Source: Cyanophora paradoxa (Eukaryota > Glaucocystophyceae > Cyanophorales > Cyanophoraceae). Taken from it: DNA of 64,000 nucleotides. Below, piece after piece: positions 1 to 11,187 of this stretch. Both the position numbers and the translations under genes were made by a program. Positions within the stretch are counted from its first letter, which is position 1; each line of letters opens with the position of its first letter. Below the pieces are notes generated by a model that was given only the letters and a program-made list of their open reading frames with translations, made no database searches and had not been told where the DNA came from. The stretch spans positions 62,001-126,000 of the forward strand of contig QPMI01000507.1 of assembly GCA_004431415.1 (NCBI GenBank). Reading direction: 5' to 3'.

Positions 1-2845
1 GGCGAGCAGCGCCTGCCCGGGGGTGAGGGCGGGGGCGGGGACGGGGGCGGGGGGGGGGGGGGGGGGGGGGCGGCGGGGCGGGCCTCGCCGCAGGAGGCGA
101 GGGTGTCGACGAGCTCGCGGGCCTCGTCGGAGAGGCCCGGCTCCCCCGCCAGCAGCGCCGCGCTCCCGATCGTCCCGTTCAGCGGCGTCCTCATCTCGTG
201 GGAGATGACCGAGAGGAAGCGGGACTTGGCGCGGGAGGCCTCCTCCCTGCCCGCCCCGTCCCCGCTCGGACCAAGCGGGGCGGGGCGGGGCGGGGCGGGC
301 GGGGCGGACGCGGCGTGGAGGGCTGTGACGTCGCGGCAGACGACGAAGACCGTCTGCACGGCCTCCGAGCCCGGCGAGGCGGGGCACGCGCTCGCGTCCG
401 GCCACACCGGCTCCGCGTGGATCTGCAGCCGCAGCGCCCGCCCCGCCCGGCTCGTCGCCGCCGTCTCCACCTGCGGCGAGGGGAAGGGTGAGGAGGGGGG
501 GGGGGGGGAGATCCTGGGGCGGCGCGGACCTCGGCGCGCTCGCGGCGCTCGAGGGCGAGGGCGAGACGCTCGGCGGCCTCGGGGGGAAGGAGCCCCGGCG
601 GGGGGAAGCGCCGCCCCAGGATCTCCCCCTTCTCCCACCCCGTCACCCCCTGCGCGCCCCGCCCCCGCGCCTCAGCGGATCGGAGGCGAGCGCGGCGGAG
701 GGGAGCGCCGAGAGCAGGGCAGGACTAGAGGGCGTGTGGAGAAAGCGGGTGGGCTATGAAATGAAATGGGGCGGGGGCGGGGGCGGGGCGGGGCGGGGCG
801 GGGCGGGCCGTCCAGGCGCGGTTGGAGTAGACTGCGGCGCCGTCGCGCGGGTCCACCACCGCGATCGCGTCCGAGAAGGCGTCCAGCGCCCTGCGCCCCC
901 CCCGTGAGCACAAGGGTCGCGGCCCGGGGGGCGAGCCCTCGCCGCGGGGCGGGGCAGCACCTGAGGAGGACGCGCTCGGTGCGCTCGTTGGAGACGAGGC
1001 GCGCCTCCTGCGCCGCGATCGTCCGCTCCCGCGCCGCCAGCGCCTCCTCCCCCGCCCGCCGCTCTGCCCCGCCACGCCCCCGCCGTGAGCGGGCCGCTGC
1101 TCGCTCCTCGCAGCGCGCCCGCCGGGGCCGCGCCGGGCCGGGCCGCACCGTAGAGCTGGCCCAGGAGGGAGGCGATCGCCGCCAGCGTCCCCGCGTCTGC
1201 CCCGCCCCCGCCCTCAGGCGACGGCGGCGGGGCGGGGGCGGGGGCGAGCGGACCGGTCTCGCAGAAGCAGGCGACCCCGCAGCGCTCCGCCTCGATGGAG
1301 AGGGGGCCGGGCGCCCCGGCCCCCGCCGGCAGCACCTCCGCCCTGCCCGCCCGGCCCTCAGCGAGCGCGTCGGGGGCGCCGGGGCGGGCGCGCGGGGGCG
1401 GCACCGTGTGCGGTGGCGGCGGGCGGTGCAGGCGCCGACGCCGCGGGCGGCGCGGAGGGCGGCGCAGTCGCAGTGGGCGGGGCCTCGACCTCGCCGCCGG
1501 CGGGGCCGGGGGGCGGGGCGGGCCGGCCTCCAGGAGGCGGACCGAGTCGCAGGGGAGGGACTCGCGGGCCCCCTCGAGGCACGCCGCCACCGCCTCCTCG
1601 AACCCCTGCCCGCCCCCGGGCCGCCACGCCGCCACCAGCCGCTGCAGCCGCCCCACCGCCTGCCCCCCGGCCCCTCAGGCGCGGCGCGGCGCGGCGCGGG
1701 GCGGGGCGGGGCGGGGCGGACGCGGTGCTGGGCCTCGGCGCGCTGGGCGCGGCGGGCCTGCGCGGACTGCGCCATCAGCTGCACCGCCACCTGCGCACCG
1801 CCCCGAGCGCGCGCGCGCCGCGTCAGCGGCCGGGTTCTCGCCGGCTCGCGCGGGGCGGGGGCCCTCGCCTGGCCCATGTCCTCCAGCGCCTTCACTTGCT
1901 CCTCGCTCAGCTTCCGCGGCACTGCGCGCGCGCGCCGTCGCCATCGATTCGAGTCAGGTTTCGCGCCTTCTCGAGCTCGCCGCGGAGGTTGCGGAATGTT
2001 TTGCTTTGTTGTGTTCATGCCCTGACTAAGCGGCTGCTGCTGTGGTTTGTGTTTATGCCCCGATTCGCACCGGCGTCGAGGACGCAGAGGGTGCCCAGAA
2101 CGTGCCCGGAGTCCGGCTCCACCAGCGGGGCCGCCGCCTGCATGCGGTGACATTGAATACGGCGGCGCGGGCGTGCGAGCCTCGGAGGTGAGCGCGGGGC
2201 GGGGGGGGCGGGGGCGCACGTAGAAGCGGGTGCCGGCGGCGGCGCATACGGGGAAGTGGCGGAGGGGCGTGGCGCAGAGGTCCTCGACGACGACCGTCCG
2301 CGCGTGCGTCGACGTCCACACGCACAGCGACTCGTCCCTGCCCACCCCAATTCAAATCGAAGGTTGAGCGGCTCAGGGCCGGGCGGACCGGGGGGCCTCG
2401 GAGCCCGAGTAGCCGTGCGCCGCGAGGAAGTAGACGCGGCGCTCGTCCAGCGCCGTCACGATCGCGACGGGCGAGCCCGTGAGGGCCGCCGTCGCCCGGC
2501 ACACCCCCTCCAGCGCCCCGTTCGCCGGCCTGCCGCGCGAGACTTTGTTCCCCGCGCGCGCCATCAAATTGAATATTCGAATTCGAAAGAGCGGACTGCT
2601 CGAAGACTTCCAGACTTCGGAGGAGCGCGAGGCGGTGCTCGTTCTCCTGCGGCGCGCTTGAGATTCGAGACGAGGGGCGTGTGGCGCGAAAGGCGCACGG
2701 GGGGCCACGGGGCGCGCGCGGTGGGCAGGCGCTCCAGGCGGGGAAGGCCCTCCGGGAGGTTCTTGTAGGTGACCCCCGCCAGCAGCGGGAACTCGCCGGG
2801 GCGCGCCACCCCGCCGTCCCCGTCCCCGCTGCTGCTGCTGCGCAT
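1..2845 (-). CDS. GAF/PAS-domain sensor histidine kinase, 3' part missing
   Basis: Multi-exon gene cut by the left edge. The chosen start is the ATG at 2845, followed by a Ser-rich stretch. The first domain is a bacterial-type [20 protein letters not shown], then [20 protein letters not shown], then [16 protein letters not shown] and [14 protein letters not shown] second GAF-like segment follows ([19 protein letters not shown] ... [11 protein letters not shown]), then a coiled coil, a PAS domain ([47 protein letters not shown]) and a HisKA dimerisation helix with the H-box [10 protein letters not shown]. The phospho-acceptor His codon is complement 198-200. The ATPase domain and any receiver lie outside the window. 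The role is inferred as a soluble two-component sensor; no transmembrane segment is seen. I cannot tell whether a GAF domain binds a bilin, so phytochrome is not claimed. The last visible intron (13-83) has a GC donor and contains a 22-G run. Confidence 0.85.
49..70. repeat. 22-nt poly-G tract inside an intron
   Basis: Uninterrupted run of 22 G on the + strand, which is poly-C on the sense strand of the histidine kinase gene. It lies inside the GC-AG intron 13-83. The length may vary between molecules or be misassembled. Confidence 0.9.
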
Positions 2846-3837
2846 GCTGCTGTCGGCGTCATGCGTATGATCAGTCCTGTCGAAGCGCCGCTGCGGGCAA
2901 AAACGGTGTGAGGAGCCATGTTGCAATTGTCGCACTGCGCGCGCGGCGAGCGGGCGCCGGCGCGCTTGGCAGGAGCGCACCCGCTTGCCAGTTTGAGCAC
3001 ACGAGTCCTGGTCACACTCCACGTTGATCGCTCCGCGGCATGTCATGCCGCCCCGGCGCCCGCACCACGGACTTCAAAAGCGCTGCGACGAACGCTCGGT
3101 GAAATGAAGGCCGTTGTGAAGGCAGACGCGCGCGCGAGCACCGTGATCGCGTGAGACCGCCGATGAAATCCGCGGCACCCCTAAATTGGGCCCTATAATA
3201 ATATCGATGAGCACACCCGCGGCCCGCCACGCACGCGTCGATGTCGCCCGCAATTGAGCTTCGCGCCCCCCTTAATCTTAAGCTTACGCTTCGAATTCAC
3301 AGCCTTCCCTGTATGCAGCGTACGCGTGCTACGTAGTATACGCACTCTCTGCCGCGACGCTGCGCGTGCGCGCGTCGACGATCACTATAGCCTGATGATA
3401 GGTAGCTAGCGGAGCCTAGCTATAGCGCTCGCCGAGTCGCCGGCGACTCGCCGCTCGCACAGACTCTGAGAGTCGCGGTGCCACCGCGGCCGCTCCGCTC
3501 GAGCTCGATGTAGCTCGTGAAAGCGCTGCCGCTTTATCCGCGGACGCGGATATCGATCGAGGCGCGCGGTCTACCGGTAGGTTATCTTTACGAACTGCAT
3601 CGGCGTGCGAATGCGAGGTCTATCGGCGCGTGCTCATTCACCGGGGTACGACCTGCATGACTCGGCTTGGTGTGCGAACGCAGGAAACGACGTAGCCCCG
3701 CCCAACCAACCGCAAAGACGCGGTTTGAATCCGAGCACGAGACGGGCGTCAGGGAGCGGTCTGTAGAGCCGCAGGCGGCCCAGACAAGCCATTCCGCGCG
3801 GTAGACTGCAAGCACCTGCGCCCCACGCCTTGCCAGC
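2846..3837. other. Divergent intergenic region between histidine kinase and pseudokinase
   Basis: About 990 bases with no supported gene; the longest stretch here without one. It is less GC-rich than the genes and full of short self-complementary words (agctagct, ctatag, gatatc, cgatcg), mainly 3180-3600. A TATA-like TATAATAATA lies near 3193. It should contain the promoters of both flanking genes, but no conserved element can be named. Confidence 0.6.
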
Positions 3838-6372
3838 ATGGCAGACCTTCGCGCTATGCTAGGCATCACAGTTGAGCAGACGCCGCCCAGCTCTCCGAGG
3901 CGATCTTCATCCAGGCAGTCGTCGGCTCGCGAGAGCTGGACGCGCTACAACCTGGACGCGCTACAGCGCGCTACGGACGGCTTCTCCTACGACAACCGCT
4001 TCGTCAGCCGGAACCCGGGCCGCCTCGGGGATTACTTCGGTTGCTCTCTCGATGGTCAACGAGTCGCGGTCAAGCGAATCAAGCCGCGTACAGGTGCGCT
4101 GTCCGGGGTGTGCGACTGCCGCGGGCGGGCACGCCGGAGAACGCCCCTGACGGACGCCCGGCCTCGCCGGCAGTGTCGGTGCTGTCGAGGATCGTGCGGG
4201 ACGCGAAACAATTCGCGTCGCTGCGGCACCCGAACCTGGTGCGGCTCCTGGGCTACTCGCACCCCATCGAGGTGGACGCCGGCGAGGGCGGCGCCCGCGT
4301 CCTCCCGACCGAGCTGCCGGACGAGGGGGAGGTCGAGGCGTGCGGCCCGAGCGGCCTCGTCTCGTTCCTCCAGCAGATCGGCCTCGGGGGCGTCGTCGCC
4401 GCGTGCGCGCCCTCCTCGTGCGGCCCACCGGCCGCCTTCTGCGGCGGCTGCGGCCTCGAGGCCCTCGCCGGCGAGCTCCAGGCGCTGGGGGCCCCGAGCA
4501 AGCGCCGCGCGGCCGCCTCCTACGAGGGCCCGCTCCTGTGCGTCGTCTACGAGCACGTGGAGGGGACCTCGCTGGAGGAGGCGCTGGGCATCTCGGGCGC
4601 CTCGGTGCACGCGCGGGCCCTCTCGTGGGCGGAGCGCGTGCGGGTGGCGCTGCACGTGACGGCGGCGGTGGCGCACCTGCACGCCCGCGGCCTCGTGCAC
4701 CGCAACGTCCGCTCCTCCAACGTCATCCTCGCCGGGCGGCCCCTCGCCGCCCGCCTCGTCGACTTCGGCCTCTTCCCCCACGGCCGCCGCCTCCTCTCCA
4801 CCGCCCGCGGCCTCGCCGGCTACCACGACCCCCTCGCCCTCGGCGCGCCCCGCCCCGCTCCGCCCCGCCCCGCCGCCGGCGCCGCTGACGGGGCCGGTGG
4901 CGCAGCGACGGGGAGCCACACGGCGGAGAGCGACGTCTACTCCCTGGGGGTCCTCTTCCTGGAGCTGCTGACGGGCCTTCCGGGGGGCGACGAGGCGCGC
5001 GAGCCGTCGGCCCTCGCCGCCTGGCTCCGGGGCGCCCTCGCGGCGGGCGTCCCCTGCGAGAAGCTCGCGGCGCCCTCGGCCGGCCCGTGGGATGAGCGGG
5101 CGCTGCGCGGCTTCTTCGAGCTGGCGCTGGCGTGCGCGGCGGGGCGGCCGCAGGAGCGGCCGACGGCGCGCCAGGTCCTCCACAGCCTCGAGCGCGCCTG
5201 GGCCGGCGTCGCCAGCCCCGAGATCCTCGCCGACCTCCTCTCCGGCATGCCCCCTCCGACGTGCCCCCGCCCGCCCCGGAGCCCCCCGCCGCCGCCCCGC
5301 AGCAGCGGCCCTCGGCGCCGGCGCCAGCCCCGGGGAGGCCGGGGGCGGGTCGGGGACGCCGCGCGGCGGCCCCTCACGATGTCCCTGGCCCTGACCCCCG
5401 CCAAGCCGCGGCGGCGGCCCTCGTTCTCCGCCGCCCCGGCCGCCCCCGACAGCGTCGGGCCCGCCCCGCCCTCCGCCGCCGAGCACCGCCTCCCGCCCGC
5501 CCCCGTCCCCGCCCCGGCCCCGCCCTCCGAGTCCGGGGCGCAGCCGGCGCCGGCGGTGGCGGCGGCCCCCGCGCCGCCGGCGCCGGGCGAGGCGCCGCTG
5601 CGGCGGCCCCTCTCGGAGCTGAACGCGAACCTCGTGGCGGCCTCGGCGGCCTCGGCGGCGGCGGCGGCGGCGGCGGAGGGGAAGGAGAAGGGGCGGGGCA
5701 TCCTGAAGGCGGGGCGGGCGCTGCAGCAGCTGCAGGCGTGGATCCTCCCGTCGCCCTTCCGCCCCCCGCCGGCCTTCGCCGTGGCGACCCCGGAGCGCTC
5801 CAAGTCGCGGGGCGCCGGCCCGGCCCCCGGCGGCCGCCTCGGCAAGCGCGTCTCCTTCACGGCCATCGACCAGGTCCGCTTTGTGTCGCCCCACAAGAAG
5901 GGCGAGAGCCCTGCCGCCTCCCCGGCCCCGCCCGCACAGGCCCCGCCCGCCGTGCGCCCCGCCCCGCCCCCGCCCCCGCGCTCGAAGGGCCGCTCAGCGG
6001 GCGGCAGGCGGCTGCGGCGACCGCGGGGACGGCTGCGGCGGCGGAGGCGGGCGGCGGGGCGGGGCCCGGGGCGGGGGAGGTGGACATCGGGGACCCGCTG
6101 CAGGGGGACGACTTCGCGGCGGGGGCGCAGCGCGTCGGCCTCGCCCTCGCCTCGCAGGCGGCCCCGCTGGCGGCCCCGCAGGCGGGGAGCCCGACGGGCT
6201 GGCGCGCCTTCCTCTGCTGCGCCCCGCGCTTCGCCGCCTCGTCGGGGAGCCCGAGCGGGAGCCCGCTGGGGCCCCGCTGCCGCGCCGCTCCGACGCCCCG
6301 CGCCGCATCGAGGGCGCCGGCGCCACCGAGCCGCCCCCGCCCGCCACCCGCATCGTCCTCGTCGACGCCTGA
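3838..6372 (+). CDS. RLK/Pelle-type protein kinase-like protein, probable pseudokinase, with Pro-rich tail
   Basis: Starts at the ATG 3838 (MADLRAMLGITVEQ). Exon 1 ends at 4093 and the intron is 4094-4173, joining ...AVKRIKPRT to VSVLSRIVRDAKQFASLRHP. The fold is of the plant receptor-like kinase/IRAK type: a NLDALQRATDGFS lead-in, the ATP-binding Lys in VAVKRIK, FASLRHPNLVRLLGYSHP, a catalytic-loop equivalent LVHRNVRSSNVIL, a VDFGLF motif, and subdomain IX HTAESDVYSLGVLFLELLTG. The catalytic Asp of HRD is Asn here and the loop Lys is Arg, so phosphotransfer is doubtful although the VAIK-type Lys and DFG Asp remain. There is no signal peptide or transmembrane helix. The tail is Pro/Ala-rich and contains KRVSF, a match to the PP1-docking RVxF consensus. 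The 3' end is uncertain: the stop at 6372 (…RIVLVDA) is preferred, but another frame runs to 6520. Confidence 0.75.
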
Positions 6373-6683
6373 GTCCCGCGCCCGCGCCCCCGCCCCGCCG
6401 TCTCCTCCTCGCCGCCCCCTCGAGCTCCCGCCCCGCCCCCTCCCGCCGGCGCCGGCAGGCCGGCCCGCCCCTCTCGGCTGCAGCGCCCTCCCCTTGCTTG
6501 CGTACGTGCATTGGTCGTAATTCATGGACTGATTGTTGAATCTGCATTGAAAGGATTGCTACCTCACTGCGCTCTCACGCGAACTATCGTCCGATCCTAG
6601 GCTACAATCTCAGCTCCAAAAAGCAGTAAAAAGGGCCCGCGCGGCTCGACCTAGGGGCGCGGGCGGGGCTGGCCGGCGCCGCG
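6373..6683. other. Convergent intergenic region, pseudokinase / UTP15
   Basis: About 310 bases between two 3' ends. The first half is C-rich on the + strand and resembles 3' UTR or unresolved coding tail of the pseudokinase; 6515-6630 is more mixed. No RNA gene or strong hairpin seen. Confidence 0.5.
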
Positions 6684-9600
6684 CTACCGGCGCGGCTTGG
6701 AGCGACCCTTGCTCGCCGCGGGGGCCTTGCCGGCGTGCGGGGCCGGCGCCGCCGCCAGCCGCGCGGCGCCTTTGCTCTTGGCCGGCGCCGCCTCCTGCGC
6801 GGCCTTAGCCGGCTTGCCCGCCTTGGTCGGTGCTGCGGCACCCTTCCTGGGCCTCCGCGGCGCCGCCTCCTCCTCGCCCCCGCTCTCGCTCTCGCTCGCG
6901 CTGGCGCGGGCGGCGTGCCCGTTGGTCAGGGCGTGCGGCCGCGCCGCGGGCCGTTGGGGACCCCGCGGGCGCCCTTGGCGAGGGCGGGGCGGGGGCGGCG
7001 GCCCGTCGTCGGCCTCGCTGCCCGAGGGCCCTCGCCGCCGTCCCCGTCCCCGTCCGCCTCTGCCATCTCCGCGTCCGACCCGCCCGCCTCCGCCGCCTCC
7101 TCTGCCTCCTCCGCGCCGCTGCCGTCGCCCCCGTCGTCGTCGCTCGTCAGCGCCCCCGTCGCCGCCGGCCGCCCCGGGCCCGTGCCCGACGGCCCCGCCA
7201 GCGCCCGCTCCTCCTCCTCCTCTTCCTCGTCCTCGTCCTCGTCCCCGCTCGAGCGCGCCGCGGGGCGGGCGCCACGCGCCGCCGGAGGGCCGCCGCCGCC
7301 GCCGATGCCGCCGCGGCGCCGCGCCCGAAGGGCCCCGAGGGCGCGCGCGCCGCCGCGACGTCCCCGTCGCTGCCGCTGCCGCTGTCGCTGTCGCCGGCGT
7401 CGCTGCCGAAGCGCCCCGCCGCCAGCGACGCCGCCGAGGCGCGCGGCGCGCCCTCGGCCTCCTCCTCGCCCTCCGAGTCCTCCGCGATGACGGCGGCGGC
7501 GTCGTGCGCGACGCGCGCCGCCGCGGGGAGCGCGGCGGCCTCCGGGGGCGGGGCGGCCGGGCTGAGCGCGATGAGGGTCTCGAGGGCGCCCTGGAGGCCG
7601 AGGAGCTGGGCCTGGAGGGCGGCCTCCTGGCGGAGCTTGGTGCGCATGCGGCGCACCATCTCCTCCACGCCCCGCGACTCGCCCACGACGCGGCCGTACA
7701 GGCGCAGCACGCCGTTGGCGACGTGGAGCATGAGCCGCGAGAAGCGCGGGGAGACGAGGTTGCGGAGGAGGTACTCGAGGAGGGGGCCCAGCCCCGTCTC
7801 GTCCCGGCTCGCCAGCGCCGTCGCGAGGCCGCCGCGGCGCTCGAGCTCCTCGAGCACCGTCGCGATGACGACCGCCTGCCGCGTCTCCAGCGCCGCGTCC
7901 AGGGCGTCCCCGTAGCGGAACTGCTTCAGCGCCTTGTCGAAGGGCCGCAGCCGCGCCCGCCGCCGCCGCTCCACCCGGTACGCGTCCGCCGGCGCCGCCG
8001 CCTGCCCGCCCCGCTGGAAGAAGCGGAACGTCCCGGGCCGGATCGGCCGCTGCGCCGCCGCCGCCGCCTGCGCCGCGGGGGCCGCCTGCCGCGGGGGCCG
8101 CCTCCGCACGGCCAGCGTGCCGTCCACCATGCCGGCCGCCAGCGTGAAGCCGTCGGGCTGCGCACGAGGGCGTCGGCGCGGGCGTGCGGGGGGCGTGCGG
8201 GGCGGGCGCGGGGCGGACGGAGAGGGCGAGGGAGAGGATGGGGGCGGAGAACTTGAGGGTGTGGACGACGGCGAAAGAGGTCGTGTCGTAGACCTTGACC
8301 ATCTGCCCGGCGCCCCCGCGCGTCGGCCCTCGCAGGGACGGCGCGGGACGGGGCGGGGGGCACCTGGTCGGCGCCGCCGGAGAGGAGGCGGGAGCCGGCG
8401 CGGTCGAGGCAGAGGGCCGTGATCGTCTTCTGGTGGTTCGAGAAGGTCTGAAGCAGCCGCCCGCCCGCCAGCACGTCCCACAGCCGCACCACGCTCCCGC
8501 CTGCCGCGCCCCTCAGCGCCCGGCCGCGCGGGGTGGGGCGGGACGGGGCGGGGCGGGGCGGGCCTGCGGAGGCGATGATGCCGCCCGAGGGGAAGACGAG
8601 GACGGCCTCGACGGGGTGCCCGTGGTCCATGGAGAGGACGCATTCCTGGCTCCGCAGCGGGTCCCACAGCTTCACCGTGTGGTCGTACGAGCCCGTCACC
8701 CACAGCGGCGAGCCCCCGCCCTCCCCGATCGCTCCCGTGCGGATGTAGTCCTGCCCGCGGCCGTCAGCGGTGCCGCGGGACGCGGAAGCGGTACGGGGCG
8801 GGGCGGCGCACGGTGTGGCCGTGGACGACAGCGACCTCCTGCTGCGCGGGGACGTCCCAGCACCGCATCGTCGCGTCGTCCGAGCACGACATAACGTGCG
8901 TGTTGTCCGGCGCGAAGCGCGCGACGTGCACCGCCCTGCGAGGAGGCGGCGTGCGCTCGTCAGCGGCGCTCACTCGCGAGCGCCTTAGCTTCCTTTAGCT
9001 AGTGGAGCGGTCCGCATCAGTTCCTTAGAGAAAATCATGACGCGTAGCATTCATTAAGAACGCAGCAAGGATTAGATCATCATGCAGGGTGCCCGGGCGC
9101 GCTCCGTGCTATCGGGTGATCGAGGGGGCTGCGCACCGCGTATGCCCGCGAAACTGCCTGAGAATGCTCTTGTCATCGATGTTGAAGACCTGCACGCGGC
9201 GGCGGGGCCCCGATCAGCGCCGGTCGCGAGCCCCGTCCAGCGCGTGGAGGCCAGGCCTCGTGAGCGGCGTGGGCAAGCACACCTGCACGATCGGCTGCTC
9301 TCCTCCTGCGACCAGCAAGCGCCCGTCTTGCCTAAAGCTACCAGAGTACGCCACATCCTTGAACTTGGAGATGGTTTTGTGCACTCCGTTTGTGATAGCG
9401 TTGTATATTTGCACCTGCGCGGCGCCCCGATCGGATGAGCTTCATCGATAACGGAGGAATGCCGCAGAGAGGCGTGCGTGGGCGCCTAGCACGGCCAGGT
9501 CGCGATCGGAAAGGAGCGCACCCGTGTGGAGCTCGAGACCGCGTAGTTGTAGGGGTGCAGGGGCGAGAATTCTACGTGCGATACGCCGGCGATTTCCCGC

Positions 9601-9754
9601 TTCGAGAGCACCAGCTGCGGGCTGCGGTGTGAGCAGCGAGTAGGTCGCTCCTCGACCGTCGCACCTCGTACTCGCGCCACCTCCTGGCCTCGCCATCGTC
9701 ATGCGTGGAAGGGCGCGGGAAGGCCCGTATCGGCAAGCGCCGGAAGTCCGCCAT
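6684..9754 (-). CDS. UTP15: UTP15, U3 snoRNP (SSU processome) WD40 protein
   Basis: WD40 protein of the small-subunit processome (t-UTP group), which acts in the nucleolus in pre-18S rRNA transcription and processing. The start is the ATG at 9754 (MADFRRLPIRAFPRP). An intron joins REYE to LVLSKREIAGVSHVEFSP, followed by the family signature HPYNYAVSSSTRV. WD blades seen in order: GSFRQDGRLLVAGGEQPIVQ, VFNIDDKSILRQFRGHTR, VARFAPDNTHVMSCSDDATM, TGSYDHTVKLWDPL, VVRLWDVLAGGRLLQTFSNH and VKVYDTTSFAVVHTLKFSAP. The UTP15 C-terminal domain is clear (FDKALKQFRYGDALDAAL; VLEELERRGGLATALASRDE; RNLVSPRFSRLMLHVANGVL). An extra tail follows: acidic Ser/Glu/Asp runs, then a Lys/Ala/Pro-rich end (KGAARLAAAPAPHAGKAPA) with its stop at 6684-6686. 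The intron 8501-8563 has a GC donor. Confidence 0.92.
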
Positions 9755-9801
9755 CGGGCGGACGGGTACAGGCGACCGGACTTGCGTGAGCGTACCCCTC
9801 G
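9755..9801. promoter_or_regulatory. 47-bp divergent start-to-start interval (UTP15 / DGAT2-like)
   Basis: Only 47 bases separate the two proposed ATGs, so the 5' UTRs and promoter elements must overlap, or one start lies further inside. GTAC words occur (gggtac, cgtacc). No TATA box is seen. Confidence 0.45.
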
Positions 9802-11187
9802 ATGAAACCGCCAGGCGGCGGAGGCCGCTGGCTTCGAGATCTCTTCTCGCACGCCGTCGTCCTGCTCATTACATGTAGCCCTTACCTCACGGGCGTCGCG
9901 CTCTGGCTCCTCTGGAAACACAGCCTCCTTGCGTTCTGCGCGCGTACGCGTCCACAATTCTATGTGCGTCCACACTTTTATTGTGTGTCTGCGCAGTGCT
10001 TGTGTGGTCTCTATTCGATCCGGCTCCGACGCGCGGAGGGAGGCGGTGGCCGGGATTTCAACAAGGCCGTATTATGCAAGCGGTGCGCACGTGGTAGCAA
10101 CCTATTCGGCGCCACGCGCTTTGGCGCCGGCGCGTCGGCGCGTTCCGTCCCCGCGCGGTTCTGTTCTAGACCCTGCTCGCCGCAACGCGCCTGACGTGCG
10201 CGTCCCTGCGCGCGGGCATTCAGATGTCTGACTACTTCCCGTGCTCGCTCCAACTCTCGTCCCCGCTCCCACCCGGCCCCAAGATATTCGGGATCCACCC
10301 GCACGGCGTTTTCACCTTCTCTGCGTTCACGGTCCTCGGAGGGCCCGAGGGGAGCCGCAAGCTCGGTGCGCATGCGCCTCGCCGCTCGGACGTAGTTAGC
10401 GCTGCGTGGCGCCTTCATCCTGACGCGGAGGCGCGCGTGGCGCAGGCGAGCTGTACATCTCGGCGACGTCGCTGCTCTTCTGCGTGCCGTTCATTCGGGA
10501 CTTCGCGCTGGCGGTCGGCTGCATCCACGCCGACCGGGAGACGCTGGAGCGGACGCTGCGCGCCGGCAAGTCGGTCACCATCACCGTCGGCGGCGTCCGC
10601 GAGGGCCTCGAGACCCGCACCGGCCGCAACCGCCTCGCGCGCCCCCCGCCGCCCCGCCAGCGCTCGGATCCCCCATCCGCCCCTGTGACGCCGGCGCAGG
10701 TGCTCAGCAAGCGCAACGGCTTCGTGCGCATCGCCTGCCGCACCGGAGCGCCCCTCGTGGTTCGCCCCTCCCCCCCCCTATGCGGGGGTACCGGTGCTGA
10801 GCTCGATGTCTGGGGGTACACGCGCAGCCGGTGTTCATGTTTGGGGAGACGGACATCTTCCGGATCGTGGCGCCGGCCGGGGGCCGCTTCCCGATGACGC
10901 GCCTCCTCCGCGCGCTGCACATCCCCGTGCCGCCGTTCGTGGGGCGCCCGCTGCCGCTCCCCTTCCCGCTCTCGCTGCCGACGCCGCTGCCGCACCGGCG
11001 GGCGCTGCGGACGGTGGTCGGGGAGGCGCTGGACGTGGGCCCGGCGGAGGAGAGCCCCTCGGGGGAGCGGCTCGCGGCGGTGCACGGGCGCTACTGCGCG
11101 GCCCTGCGGCGCCTCTACGCCGCGCACCGCCAGCCCGGCGACCCCGAGCTCGAGCTCCTCGACGCCGACGACCGCGCCCGCCTCTGA
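9802..11187 (+). CDS. DGAT2-family acyltransferase (diacylglycerol/monoacylglycerol acyltransferase)
   Basis: Membrane acyltransferase of the DGAT2/MOGAT family, which makes triacylglycerol from diacylglycerol and acyl-CoA at the ER. The start ATG 9802 begins MKPPGGGGRWLRDLFSH, followed by a hydrophobic hairpin (AVVLLITCSPYLTGVALWLL). After an incompletely resolved stretch the conserved core appears: SDYFPCSLQL, KIFGIHPHGVFTFSAF (active-site HPHG), SLLFCVPFIRDFALAVGCIH, SVTITVGGVREGLETR, LSKRNGFVRIACRTGAPLV and FMFGETDIFR. The stop is 11185-11187 (...LELLDADDRARL). An acceptor ending ...gggcattcag precedes the exon at 10224. The 9945-10223 interval probably holds introns and a small exon that I could not place. 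Its exact acyl acceptor cannot be told from sequence. Confidence 0.85.

Noticed and set aside
1-2845. Phytochrome
   Set aside because: No PHY domain or bilin-binding Cys could be shown; only GAF, PAS and HisKA are supported.
3700-3745. tRNA-like T-arm word ggtttgaatcc
   Set aside because: The bases on either side do not pair as a T stem, and no matching acceptor or anticodon arm was found.
5881-6520. Separate gene encoding the Arg/Gly-rich frame at the end of the pseudokinase
   Set aside because: No independent start or motif; it is best explained as the unresolved 3' exons of the same gene.
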